Positions 25,901 to 37,444 are shown, counted from the stretch's first letter. The stretch is 64,000 nt of DNA from Casuarius casuarius (GCA_003342895.1 PTFA01000020.1:5845644-5909643); one strand, 5' to 3'. Translations and numbers: made by a program. Notes: generated by a model not told the origin, from the letters alone.

Positions 25901-28731
25901 GTATCCAGTTGTAAGGTTGTAACATGATTTCTTTCCTTTTCAGTGAAGAAAAATTGGTGTAAACTACACTTAAGCCCAGATGTATCTTTTCCAGAATAGA
26001 TGTATAACTTAAAAGCATTGTCAAACATTAGATGAGATAAATTTGTGCCTGTGGGCCTAAACCACAAGAAATGTGTCCTGTAGCACTATTGGTGTTGAAA
26101 TGCTGTATGGGGCCAGGCTCTGTATAGGGGCCTATTGTCCTTTCATCTTTAGTAAACTGATTTAAAGAACGGCCCTGTGGTGTTTGTCTTTAGAGACTAT
26201 TTCTGAATAGCATAATCCTTGGAGACCAGGCTGCTGTGCAGGTATGAGATACTTTGCGTGTTGTTATACTCAGCTCTTTGCTTCTCTGAGCTTCTAGGAA
26301 GAGCTTTCAGAGTAAATTAGTAAGGTTACTTTGGATCAGCACCATGAATTCCAATCACATCTAAGTTTTTCAGTTCTAAACATGCGTATTTCTGTTTGTA
26401 GATCTGGCTGAGGTAGCGGCGGAGCTGATGACTAGATAAAGAACGGCAATTTAAAAAATTCCTATGTATTTATTAAAAGTGTGTCTTTTGAGGAAGTAAC
26501 AGGTATTACTAAGCCTTTTCTGTGCCCTAGCCCATGTTATTTTATCTGCTTAAATGGGTGAGGATGGGATGGAGGAATTCTGCAATACATAGAAAAATAA
26601 GTAACCTCAGTTTTGAATTTTTTTCTCCTCCTCCTCCGTCTGGTGTCAGATCTTTTCTACTGCACGTTATAAGCTCCTCAGCAGAGATTAGGGCTTTGGG
26701 GATTTTTTTGTTTTGTACAGAGGAAAAAATTGCACAAGCATTTTAATTCTCTGACATATTAAACTAAGGGAATTGCATGATCATGGCTGGTTGGTAGCAG
26801 CAAACTCTTTTGCCACCCGATTGGTATTTAGGTCACACTGTCCTTCAGTGGCAGGAGATGAAAACACAGTGAGTGTATTTTACACTGGAACATTTTGTAT
26901 GTTCTTGTCTGGTGTAAAAGAGGGATATTATAGGGGTCTATGCTTATTTGTATAGCTCTTTTGACAGTCTCAAAGAGTTTATAAATGCTAAATTGAGTAT
27001 GAGGGAGGCAATTACATAATATCCATATTTTACAAAGGGGGATAATCATAATTCAGGAAAGTGAGTTTTGTGAGACCACGTGGAATCATTAACAAAAGTA
27101 GAAACAATGAGTCACAGCCCCGAGTTCATTGCTCTTATCTTTCACGTTACTAGTTTCAGGCACTTGACCATACATTTGGCTGTAAGAGGAGAGAGGTTAT
27201 AAAGTACACGTTGGTTAAATAATTTCATTAATGCTGTTACCTTGCTAGATTTCTCACTGTACTTGGGATCTGTGCTCATATGGTAGTGCATTGGTTGGTG
27301 TTTTAAACTGAGTTGGATTGGCCCAAATTTATTTTTAATCAGATTAGAAAACTGTGGAACACAAAGCTAATATGATTAGATAATGATATTCAGCATCAAA
27401 TTGTTCTTAGTAGATATGTTTGAATTTGAACTTACAAATCTGCTCAATCAATTTTGAGATCTTGGTCTTTTTATATACACAAGCTTCTATCCTAGGGTTG
27501 TAGGCAAGGTACTTAAGAATATCAAATCAGTTCAGAATAAACTTGGCCAACATGCTGGGTCATGCTTTTGACTTAGCTCCAGTCAGCAGCATACTTTACA
27601 GAAATACTTTGGTGTGCTACTTTATAATCCGAGTCTTTGGTCAGCATTGCCCAACCACTTGGACTTTTCATCAGCACTTTTAGCCATTTAAGGAAACATC
27701 TGTCTTTGAAATTAGAAAACAACCTTCTCTGTGAAAATTGCTTTATTTTTTTTAAGGAAGTTACTATGTAGTAATATTAATAAATAAATAAGTTTTGTCT
27801 TACCTGCATGGTCACTCAGCAGCACTGCATTACAGTTAATGATACGGTGCAAAACTTTTCTATTTACCTTGCTTGTTGTTACTTGATTATTCCCAATACT
27901 TCAGTGGTAACAGTAATAGAGCAGTTCAGATGCAAAACCCTTGGGGTAGTGATTTGCAAACTTCTGGTGTTTGCTGCCAAACTTATTTTTTTTACAAAGC
28001 CTTCTCACTCACTGCTGGTAGTACCAGCCCACATCTGAGTCGGTGCCAATCCTTTTCCATTTTGTGCTGTAGGGCAATTTTCAAACATAATCAGACCTAA
28101 CAACGTTTTATTAGGTTTATTGTAAAGATTTACCTTTCATATGCCTTCTTGGTGTACCACCTGAAGGCACTCATCTTTCCTAATATTAAACAAACACTTT
28201 GTTAGATACACTTTCAAGAAAGATTAGGGTTATTATGCACTATTGATCATATTTATTTAAAATAGACCAGGTGATCCGAATTGCTTGCAGTGTTTTGTCA
28301 GGTTGAGTAAGAAGAACTTCCTTAAAGGGAAAGGGGTGTATTACTGTCTGTAAAGACCTTATTGTCTCTAATATGTTTTCTTACTTTGTACTCTTCACCT
28401 TGTTACTAAATTTATCTAAACTGTTAGATTACGTGATAGCATAAAATATTAGGGAACAACTAGTGTACCTACTACACCCACATGTAGGCATACACAATTA
28501 AAAAAAAATCAATGGCTTAAAAAAATGTTATTTTCAGTTGGGGCTGTTTGTGGTGGAGGTTGGGTTGCGTCGTGGCAGGGGGCCAGTGCACAGGCTGGGA
28601 ACTTGGAACGAAGGTCACTCCACTTCCACAAGCGCAGAGAGACGTCTTTGATATAGACAGATTTTGATACGGATTGATGCAGAGCTATGGAGGGAGCAAA
28701 TTTAACAAATACAGTGTGGAAAAGGATTCTT

Positions 28732-28760
28732 GGGGGACGGGGGGGGTGGGGGGGTGGAGG
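28732..28760 (+). repeat. G-rich tract, G-quadruplex candidate
   Basis: Runs of 5, 8 and 7 G separated by AC and T, then GG-A-GG. They are on the GAB1 sense strand, so a quadruplex could form in both DNA and pre-mRNA. It lies 467 bases upstream of the cassette exon. Confidence 0.7.
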
Positions 28761-29226
28761 AGTGCACGGTGGATAGGAGACCTCCTGAGAGCTTCACTGT
28801 TTCTAAAGTAATATCGTGAATAAAGAGGCTTTAATTTCTTAAGGTAATTTAACCTACATCTGAAAGACGACTCTTCTCATGTCATGTTAGATATTGCTCA
28901 AATAAGGCATTTTTAATGTAATACAACTTGAAAAGAATTTAACAGTAAAGATCAGTTACAGTATTTGTTAATGCACTTTCTCGCCATTTTGTACACCTCT
29001 TGTGCTTGCCTCCGACAAATTTCTTGCATGCAGTGTTTTTGTTTCAAGTCTGGTGCTTAAGCCGTTAGCGTGAGACCTAGCTAGACTGTAAAACTCTCCT
29101 TCAGCAGCTTGCTTATGCTTGTGGCGTTAACCTTTCTGCAGGGGGTTCTGCTGCTTATGTACAGAATTCCATCTTCCAATTATAAAAAGAACATTATATT
29201 AAGAGAGTCTTCTTTTTGCCAATTAG

Positions 29227-29316
29227 GTCAAAGCCCTAAAATTTTAAGACCTAAACCACATGGTTTAGAGCGAACTGATTCACAAACCATAGGTGACTTT
29301 ACTACAAGAAGAAAGG
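29227..29316 (+). CDS. GAB1: GAB1 coding exon 7 (cassette exon, 30 residues)
   Basis: A 90-nt exon, phase 1 at both ends, so it can be skipped without changing the frame. It encodes a basic, Ser/Thr-containing insert beginning GQSPKILRPKPHGLERT and ending DFTTRRK. I recognise it as the insert that separates the long (724-residue) from the short (694-residue) human GAB1 isoform. It sits between the GRB2-binding RxxK segment and the next conserved block. The acceptor AG is at 29225-29226, after a weak, purine-interrupted tract (ctttttgccaattag), and the donor is gtatgt at 29317. The weak acceptor and deep intronic position fit alternative use. Total GAB1 coded in the window is 599 residues with it and 569 without. 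Confidence 0.92.
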
Positions 29317-31498
29317 GTATGTACTTTAGCACTGTATGTATATGGAGCTTTATAAAAATAAAACAAGATTTAAGAAAAATGTTTTTCTAGAATTTGAACT
29401 CTCATAAAGCCTTTTTACTTTTATTATAATCTAAGATCATGGATGCATTTTCCTTGCCGAGCAAAAAGTTTCCTTTACAAGGAAGAAGAGCCTTGCTGTC
29501 TTGAATAACCAAGGAAACATTTCCTAGACATATGTTCTTATCTCTTAAGTTTTAGCTGTTCATAGTTTGGGTTTACTATTGTATCTGCTTATTTAGAAAT
29601 GAGTATAGGTGACTTACCTGTAAGTTGCTTGAAATAACTTTGATTAGGCAATAAGCTGAAACCACAGTTCACTTGGATCTCCTGCTCTTGGCTAAACGCT
29701 GAAGTGCAGCAAAAGATCAATCCAGTGACCATGTATTAGTGCAGAGATTCTGTTTATGTCTCTTAAGGAGCATTGCAATTAGAGTCGCACTGGCTTTATT
29801 GAAGGCTTTATTGATGGTGCCTTGTACATGAGTCAAAGCAAATTACAAATAATGCAAAAACTCTCCCAGAACTGTAACTGATCAGGACCTTTGGTTGTTA
29901 AAGCCCACTGAAATTGGATGAACTGTTGCTGCTGCCCTCAGGGGGCTTTGGAGAAAATCCTTGCTCCGTTTCTGCCGCAGTGCTGTACTTGGCTGCTGAC
30001 GGTAGCTGCCATTCAGCCTCAGGCCTTTACACAGCACTTGAGCGGTGCTGGCGTCTTGTTGTGTCACTCATGCTTTAGTATCATCTTGCCTCTGTAAAGT
30101 TCAATTCTGCCACCCTATCTCATATGATACCTTATATCTTCATACAGATGACTCGTAGATACTCTTCTGAGTCTGTGGTGGCTGCTTTATGATTAAATGA
30201 GCTAAAGTGGCAGAATTACTGGAGTAGGTATGATGTGTTTTGAGTGAGTAATTGTGACATTTTATCTAACGGAGAGAACTGTCTGGGGTGCTAAAGACTC
30301 AAACTTACCCAGAAAATTTAAATTACGAGTCTTTATATTGAATCCATAAATAGCTGACTTTTCAATAAACTCGATCTGAAGAGCAAGTATAATGAAAGTA
30401 TACTGAGTACAGTTCTGCTTTTTCCTTATAAGAAGACCGCACTGATTAAGCAACTGATTTCTTTCAGTTCCTCATGTGGTCACGTATGACAGCTTTTATT
30501 CCCCATGAGCTAGTTTTTAGTGCCTGAAATTTCATTTCGGTAAATCTGTTAATATGCAGCACACTGATCGATTTTGGGAAGGTTTTTTTTGTTGTAATGG
30601 CATTAGAATTTATTTTGTTAAAAAAATTTTAGGGAGGATGGAGATGAGATGAGAACTGTAACAACAGTTTGCATGTGATTTTCCTAACAATTGCTATGAT
30701 CCATTAAAAAAATTTTTTTTTTAATGTTTAGAAAGGGTAAAAAAATAAATGAAGGTTGGAGGGAGGGTAATGTATTTCTTGCTGATACTTAATTTGTGGT
30801 TCTCTTTTGAAAACGGAATTTTGAAATGGCACCTTTTCCAGAGTCGTGTTCACTGTCACTAATGACACGCTGCTGCTCTGCTCTTCAGCTGATGAGCGCT
30901 GAGCTTGATGAGCACCAAAGCAAGCCACGCACCTCTGGAATTTAAGCTAGGTATTGGCTCATCCATCAGTTTTGTAAACTTTATCTGAGTTACAGATTCT
31001 GGCCACACTTTTAGCTGTGAAACCTAATCAGTAAGTGCACATGTATGCAGTGAGGGCAGATTTTGCATAATAACAATTGTCCATGAGCCAAGAAAAGTAT
31101 CTGGAGTTGGCTGTGCTGGCAGTTTAAGTTGAAATAGTCCATCGAGCCTGTCCTGTGCTTGTCAGTTCAACAAGTCGTTGTGACACAATTAACACAGAAC
31201 ATGACGCTGCCATTTTCAGAGTCTCTTTTCGAAATAGAATTACTATGTACAAATGTATCTTGCCAAATTCTTAAATTGTGTTTTTTCTAATTACTGTCAG
31301 TTTTCAATAACGGGAAAGTTTAAAATATAAGCAAATATTTCATGACTTTCTGAGAACTGAACAGTGTCTCCTTTCCCTAACTGGTGTTTACTGTTTAAAA
31401 AATAGTATTTCTTTTCGGTATTTAGAGCTTGAAAAGCTGTTGCATTTAAGTTTGTTTAGAAATGTTCTGTGCTTTAAAAATGTCTGTTTCTTATATAG
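29317..31498 (+). other. GAB1: GAB1 intron 7
   Basis: A 2.2-kb AT-rich intron. An A-run followed by a T-run at about 30704-30722 could form a small hairpin. Nothing else is recognisable. Confidence 0.8.
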
Positions 31499-31592
31499 CA
31501 AAACCGGCTCCACTAGAAATAAAACCTCTGCCTGAATGGGAAGAATTGCAAGCCCCAGTTAGATCTCCTATCACCAGAAGTTTTGCACGAGA
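31499..31592 (+). CDS. GAB1: GAB1 coding exon 8
   Basis: A 94-nt exon encoding (G)[19 protein letters not shown], then [13 protein letters not shown]. This matches the human segment after the RxxK GRB2 site almost residue for residue. Human GAB1 has V-K-P-A-P-L at the junction and this sequence has A-K-P-A-P-L. The acceptor AG is at 31497-31498 and the donor gtaagt at 31593. It takes one base and leaves two (GA), completed to Asp by exon 9. The region is disordered and Ser/Pro-rich, of the kind phosphorylated by ERK in mammals. Confidence 0.95.
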
Positions 31593-31912
31593 GTAAGTTT
31601 CTTAGCTTTTCCTCATTCGGATCATTTATTTTCATTGACTGGAGTGTGAATAAGTGTATATGTGCATCTGTATTATGTTTTTTAGCCTGTGTAATAGATT
31701 GAGATTTCTTTAATATATAGTATGCATACATGCATTGAAACAAAATGTGTCAATAAGAATGTTTATTTTGTAATATTTAATATAAAGAACTGTATAACCG
31801 GAAAATGTGACTTGAATGAAAATTTCAGCTCTAATATGCTTATTTTTGTTGTTTACCAGGAGGTTTAAGATATTCAAGATGTATTGTTTGTAAAATAATT
31901 CCTGGTAATTAG
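31593..31912 (+). other. GAB1: GAB1 intron 8
   Basis: A short 320-bp AT-rich intron with nothing notable. The acceptor is aattag at 31912. Confidence 0.85.
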
Positions 31913-32036
31913 CTCCTCCAGGTTTCCCATGTCTCCCAGACCGGATTCAGTTCATAGCACAACTTCCAGCAGTGACTCGCACGACAGTGAAGAGAATTAT
32001 GTATCCATGAATCCAAATCAGTCCACTGAAGACCCA
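31913..32036 (+). CDS. GAB1: GAB1 coding exon 9: third PI3K site
   Basis: A 124-nt exon encoding [20 protein letters not shown], then [21 protein letters not shown]. The tyrosine motif corresponds to human Tyr589, the third p85/PI3K docking site. Human reads YVPM and this sequence reads YVSM, which still fits the YxxM consensus. The acceptor AG is at 31911-31912 and the donor gtatgt at 32037. It enters needing one base and ends on a codon boundary after Asp-Pro. The serine-rich stretch before the tyrosine is a typical flexible linker. Confidence 0.95.
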
Positions 32037-32508
32037 GTATGTAAAATCTACATCTTAACTACTCTCTTCCTGTGCAGTCCTTACTTTTAAATCATGCAAA
32101 CACTCAACATCACCTCCCTTTACATTTCTAGATCAAAATCAAAAAAAATCTCTCTATGAAACAACTGTAATTTTGCTAAGATTGCATTGAAAAAACTAAG
32201 AGCATAACTGTGTCCAATTAGACTATGGTTAGCATGTGTATCTATTCTACAAAGCAGTTCAAAACATGTCTTTATTTTTTTTCCCCTCTCCCTACAAACT
32301 CTCTCCTCTTGTCTGTAATTGCTGGTCCCAGAGTAGGCGCCAGTTGTGACATTATGGGAAATAAACCATCTTAGGACTTCTGAGGCATACTTAAAAACCT
32401 TTCTTGAAAGAAGATCTCCCAAGAAATGTGGGAAGAACAGGGAAAATAATTGATATTTGTTGTTTACAGTCTGAAATCTGAGCTGCACGTGCAATTATTA
32501 GGTTTGGG

Positions 32509-32584
32509 TTTTTTTTTTTTTTAAAAAAAAAGCATAGAAAGGGTTTTTTTTTTTTTGAATATCTGCTTTTCCCCCCCCCCCCCC
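32509..32584. repeat. Homopolymer cluster
   Basis: Consecutive runs of about 14 T, 9 A, 13 T and 14 C in 76 bp, ending in CAG. Such clusters are prone to sequencing error, so the exact lengths should not be trusted. Confidence 0.85.
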
Positions 32585-32919
32585 AGGCAGAATTTTTTCA
32601 GAGAGTAGTTTCAGATGTTTCACTTGCACTGCAGTCAGTGAAGAACCTGTTAAGAAAAATTAAGGATGTGTGCTGTGTTTCAGAAGTGGGGGGAGGAGTC
32701 CTAAGCCTAAACTAAAATGTGGTTCAGAATAAAACTTGTAATTTTAGCCCAGCTTTTGGTTCAGGGTAGTTTCTATGTACTCGCTATGTCTTTACTGCTT
32801 GGATTCTTACTTAGAGTACAGTAGCATTTCTCATCTTCAAAGCATTATGAAAACTGTGGTTCCCAAGCCTCCTCTGGGGGAGGGCCTGCCTGCCACCCTC
32901 TCTGCCTTGTCTGTTTGCC

Positions 32920-33225
32920 TGCCCCCACGTATGGCACATGCTACCCCATTTCACTGCACCCCTCCTTTCTCGCAGTGCTCCTTGCTTTTCCCATCCCTGC
33001 TGCCCCGCTTCCTTCCCCTCCTGCTCATGCTGTTGCCCCCGGATGCTGCCCCGCAGCGGCCCCTGCGCGAGCCCCTGCTGCTGGCTTCTCCGCGACAGCT
33101 CTGACTCGGTGCAAAGTCACGAGCCCAGCAGACGTGCTGCCGTGTGCTCTGTACCATGTCTGAGCCGCTCCTGCGGGCGCACCTCCCGGGGGACGTGCAC
33201 TTCTGCGGCCCGCAGCCAGTGATGT
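32920..33225. promoter_or_regulatory. Orphan CpG cluster inside GAB1 intron 9
   Basis: I count 19 CpG dinucleotides between 33001 and 33220, with high G+C, in an intron that is otherwise AT-rich and almost free of CpG. No exon of GAB1 lies in it, and the overlapping short open frames on both strands look like products of base composition. It could be an alternative internal promoter, an enhancer-type CpG island or a GC-rich insertion. Confidence 0.45.
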
Positions 33226-34165
33226 AAAACTTAACTGACCTCTTACAAGAGGCACTGGTAAGTAACCAGGAGCATCCCGCTTTGCACTTGGAAGAGATGT
33301 CCCATTTTACACAAAGGTTGCAAATTGCCTACACCCACAGCTCTGCCCATAGCCGAATCGCAATTAAAAGTGGGGATTTCTGTTGAGTCTTAGAGTGCCA
33401 TTGCAGGGCTTCAACTTAAGTGCTGAGATGGTATGTTTAATATCACAGCTAGGATGGCCCGTCATTAACATCTTATGCTAGCTTGCACCATTCATTCTTC
33501 AAGGTTGCTCTGAAGATTTTTCTTTGTTTCTGTTTAAGTATATTTGATTTTTTTTTTGAATGCATACATTATGCTTGTCTTGTTTGTGTGAAGTATAGAT
33601 CCTTTTCTGTTTAAAGAATAATATGATTTTAATGCTGGAAAAAGTGATACAGATTCTGACTTTTATATGTTAAATATAAAGAAAGACGTTTTAGAGAAGT
33701 CGGGCAGCAAAAATGAACTTTATATCGGTTGTTTGTATTTGTCCTTGTTACCACTTAATATAAATATTTGGGTGATACAGATGTAATAGCTAAGTCGCAT
33801 TAAAAAAACCAAGCCCGTTAAGCTTTAACCCATAAAGTATTTTATTTCCTAGAGAACCTGAATGTTTGCAGATATCTCAAGGCCATTGTCTTAAAATGTG
33901 CTAATTACACGGACATTTTGGAAATTTTTATTTGTTCTAACTACATCTTAGAAAGAAGTCCATACTTTTTCATCCTTTTCTGTCATCAGCTTTGGAGTAT
34001 CTTGTTTGGACATGTCATACTTGTGGTTTACTTAATAAAATGAGCAATATTCTGCTTTTTCTTTCAAGTTGCTGTCAGCTTTGCCCTTCTGTCTTTCCTT
34101 CGCCTTGCTCTTCATTTTTTGCTGACTGCTGCCCTCTGTCTTCCTTTTTTTTCTTTATCTTTTAG

Positions 34166-34241
34166 AGAAGAGTCCTTCTATTGTACTGTTCCTATAACAC
34201 CTGTTAAGAGGGAGGGATCAGGCTGGGAGAGGACAGAGGAG
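34166..34241 (+). other. Exon-like segment in GAB1 intron 9 (possible poison exon)
   Basis: A pyrimidine tract of about 25 bases (ccctctgtcttcc, then T-rich) leads to ttttag at 34160-34165. A 76-nt segment follows and then a good donor gtgagg at 34242. Exon 9 ends in phase 0. Inclusion would read R-R-V-L-L-L-Y-C-S-Y-N-T-C and then stop, removing both SHP2 sites, and the stop lies more than 50 nt before later junctions. This rests on splice-signal pattern only. Confidence 0.3.
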
Positions 34242-34875
34242 GTGAGGTTGTAAAAGTCTGGGCTAATTGAAATGTAGGTACATGCAGTACAACTTCAGTT
34301 CAGGCAGTCCTACCCAAATTTTTCAAAGTTTGTTTAATCTTTCGGTTTTATCAATTGAATAATACCTTTTGATTTTCAGCTTAATTATGATGACTTTTGA
34401 ATGAAATGCAAAAGTCTCTTTTGAAGTTTTGTCACTGTTGTAAGGCTGAAATGCTGAAACTAACTTAAATACAGAAGTTTTAATTAAATCGTGTTAAATT
34501 TGAGACAGAGTGTATATTCAGAAAAAAGCACACTCCATCCTTATCTTGTGCTATGAAAGGGATATGAGGTGGAAAGCACAGATTGGTTTGGTGTCACCCT
34601 TAAGTTTGGGGGTTTGGTTGTTGGGTTTTTGGGCTTTTCCTCCCTTGGCTTTTGACTCTGTGTCCCAAGCTCAACATTAATTTTTTCATTTTTGACTTAG
34701 AATATGTTCCCTTGTTACACAGCGTCAATAAAATGTGCATGGTTTAATACATTACAAGAGCACTCAGTCAGTTCTTTAATGTTGAGTGTTTAGGGAGTTT
34801 GCAGTAAGCATATTTGATAATATGGCCCATTAGAATGTGCATTTGCAGCTGAAGTTATTTATATTATAATTTCAG

Positions 34876-34998
34876 AATTTGTTTGGTAGCAACAGCCTTG
34901 ATGGAGGAAGCAGCCCTATGGTAAAACCTAAAGGAGATAAGCAAGTAGAGTATTTAGATCTGGACCTAGATTCTGGGAAATCTACCCCACCTCGTAAG
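34876..34998 (+). CDS. GAB1: GAB1 coding exon 10: first SHP2 site
   Basis: A 123-nt exon, phase 0 at both ends, encoding [20 protein letters not shown], then [30 protein letters not shown] is the site equivalent to human Tyr627, one of the two phosphotyrosines that engage the tandem SH2 domains of SHP2 (PTPN11) and activate it toward RAS/ERK signalling. The acceptor AG is at 34874-34875 and the donor gtaagc at 34999. Near-identical to human over its whole length. Confidence 0.96.
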
Positions 34999-35242
34999 GT
35001 AAGCAAATCTTGAACTTTAGCATTTCTGCCATGAAGAGTTTAGCATTTCTTCACTAGTCATTGCTGGGAAGGTGAGCCCCCCCAGCAGGATCACCTTAAT
35101 TAGTTTGAGAAATGGTGAGAGTGAGCGAGTGTTGTACCTTTCAGAGGAAGCTCTGCTTGTCCTGGATCTGCTTGGGACCTCTAGTTAGTTTTTGTTGTTA
35201 ATTTGTCTTAACGTGTCTTTCACTCTCCCTTGCCTTTTCCAG

Positions 35243-35401
35243 AAAAAGAGCAGTGGTTCAGGCAGCAGCGTGGCAGATGAAAGAGTTGATTATGTTGTGG
35301 TTGACCAGCAGAAAACACTAGCACTGAAGAGCACACGAGAGGCATGGACTGATGGGAGACAGTCTACAGAATCTGAAACACCTACTAAAAGTGTAAAATG
35401 A
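35243..35401 (+). CDS. GAB1: GAB1 last coding exon: second SHP2 site and stop
   Basis: The final 159 nt encode 52 residues and a TGA (35399-35401). They start [20 protein letters not shown], where DYVVVD is the second SHP2 docking tyrosine (human Tyr659). They end [20 protein letters not shown] followed by S-V-K, the normal GAB1 C terminus (human ...ETPAKSVK). The acceptor is ttttccag, with AG at 35241-35242. Together with exon 10 it forms the bipartite SHP2-binding module. Confidence 0.97.
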   Translation, partial: KKSSGSGSSVADERVDYVVVDQQKTLALKSTREAWTDGRQSTESETPTKSVK

Positions 35402-36864
35402 AAATACAGCTTTATCTTCAAAGAACAGAAAGAAGTGTCATTTATTGCTCTGAATTTTGAAGAACTACAGAACCAAAAAGGCAGTGTTGATTGACTGTAC
35501 AGTACTTGATGACTCACTGGTGTGTGAATAGGTTCTTGACCCAATAAGATGGAAGCCAGAAGATGCTTCAAATATATCAAAGGAATTTTAAGATCTTAAA
35601 TTGGCTCTGTGGTCTCTGGAAAGTTCGCAACCTGTAAATAACATGTAAAATAGTATCGCTTAGCTTTCAGAAAACCTTTTGTTCCGTAGTTAACACATTT
35701 GTAGTATTACTATGTTTATGCACTTTTTCAGTTATGATGTTGGTTCAGGTATTCCCAGTTAGTGTACCTTAATGCCTAGTTCATCTGGAGAATTTTTTTC
35801 CTCACACTACTATTCCTTACAATTTTAGGTTAATTAAGCTACTTGTAGATATGGGAATTAATATTTGAACTTCATTTTAACAGCTTAAAATTGATTTTGC
35901 GGAAATACTTTCACAATTGAATAATCTACTTGAAATGTCAAGAGATGACCAGTAGTTACACACTTGTTTATATTTAATACACACAAGATTATTTGGAAGT
36001 CTACAGGTTACCTTCCTAACAAAAATTGCTGTGAGTTAATAATAATGAACTATACTGGGTTTAGACCTACAATCCTGGCTTATATGTTAGTTGTTAGTGG
36101 TGGAACTTCTATTGTATTTTATTAATGACAGTGTTCTGTGTTCAATGGGTGAAGATTCTGCAGGGTGGGATCTTACACTTTTAAAGACTGAATAATTAAA
36201 TATCAAGTAAGCCTGCAAACCACTGACGGCATGCAGTAATATTGTGATCTCACACTTATTAACAAGAAATAACCTTTATATTATTTACAGAAGGTAGAGT
36301 ATATAAATCAGGTACGTACCAAGCACTATTGTGCTAATACACTGATCAGGTTTAGACAGTGAGCTTTAGTTTTGTACTATTTAGAAGTTCTAATGTCAGT
36401 TTTCAGTTTGAGATTAATGGGACAGTTTGACATTCACTGTTTGTAGTACTAGCAAAATACTGTGATTTTGAATTAGACATTAATTCAAAAGGAAATACTA
36501 TGTTTTGACACCATAGTGCCCTTCTTACGATCTTTATTTTACTTTAATCTCCTGCTTGGCCTTATATTTAAATCCCTATGCAACTGATATTTTATATCTC
36601 TGTTTTTAAAAATTAGATAATATACCTAAGGTGATCCCCTTGTAAACCACTTGTTGCTCTTTCCTGGTACAGGATTTTAAGCTCTGTATACTGTGATCCT
36701 TTATTTTACTATGCCAGTTCCAAATAATAACCTGCCTTGGTTTAGAAACGTTTTTGTTATCTGGAAAATAGAGTTCTTTAAATACGTGAATGACTTAGGT
36801 CTAGATGGAAATTACTAACTTTTTTTTTTTTTTTTTACACAAATGCCCTTAGGTAAATTGTTTT

Positions 36865-36882
36865 GGGGGGGGGGGGAGGGGG
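36865..36882 (+). repeat. G12-A-G5 run in GAB1 3'UTR
   Basis: A nearly pure G tract on the sense strand, closely following a T17 run. It is a quadruplex candidate in the mRNA and also a likely site of sequencing-length error. Confidence 0.75.
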
Positions 36883-37127
36883 TCCCACCCATTTGCTTTA
36901 ATTTGTCCAGATCATTTAAAATTTGAGCATAGAAATGTGTTGTTTTCTGGCATGTTGGTCTCAGTACTGTGCCTAATTTACCATTGGTTCTCTCCCCTCA
37001 CAGCCACAAACTACAGTATGTAAACTATCTTATTCTTAACAAAGGTTTTTAAATTAGTAATTTTGATGTTTTGAATGCTCATTTAAAAAAAAGAAACTAA
37101 ACACAATGCATTTTGAGGTGAATTTTA

Positions 37128-37133
37128 AATAAA
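37128..37133 (+). terminator. GAB1: Candidate GAB1 polyadenylation signal 1
   Basis: AATAAA, followed within 10-30 bases by a GT-rich stretch (gttgttcagttttgatgtgt), the usual arrangement of a cleavage site. Confidence 0.55.
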
Positions 37134-37438
37134 TCAAGTTGTTCAGTTTTGATGTGTAAACTCTGTCCTGTGAAACAGCAAAGCAGTAATTAATGTGTGT
37201 GTAAAGGTGCCTGGATACCAACCACATTTTTTCAAAATTGTGGATTTTAGATACAATACTTAGTACTTCTCAAAAAAAAAAAATTAAACCTAAAAATTTT
37301 TAAAGCATGTCTCTGAAGACCCCCTTTCTCCCCCTCGAAACAGCTAAATTAAATTGACTCCCAGCCTTCTGGAAGCCAGGAAAAGTGGAGCTTGATTACT
37401 TGAGCATAAATAGTTCAAATCTTTGAAGATCCTGGAGC

Positions 37439-37444
37439 AATAAA
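37439..37444 (+). terminator. GAB1: Candidate GAB1 polyadenylation signal 2
   Basis: AATAAA about 2 kb after the stop codon. The downstream sequence is less clearly GT-rich than at the first signal. Confidence 0.45.

Larger units (their letters stand above)
16202..29226 (+). other. GAB1: GAB1 intron 6 (13 kb)
   Basis: The longest intron in the window, AT-rich. It contains an AAAT repeat (22946-22965), poly-A runs (23299-23313 and 23639-23659), a G-rich quadruplex-like tract (28732-28760) and a somewhat GC-richer patch at 20673-21312 with minus-strand open frames of uncertain origin. No tRNA, snRNA or recognisable transposon was seen in the rest. Confidence 0.8.
32037..34875 (+). other. GAB1: GAB1 intron 9
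   Basis: A 2.8-kb intron with three unusual items: a homopolymer cluster at 32509-32584 (T14, A9, T13, C14), a GC-rich CpG cluster at about 32920-33225, and an exon-like 76-nt segment at 34166-34241 with good splice signals. The rest is ordinary AT-rich sequence. Confidence 0.8.
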
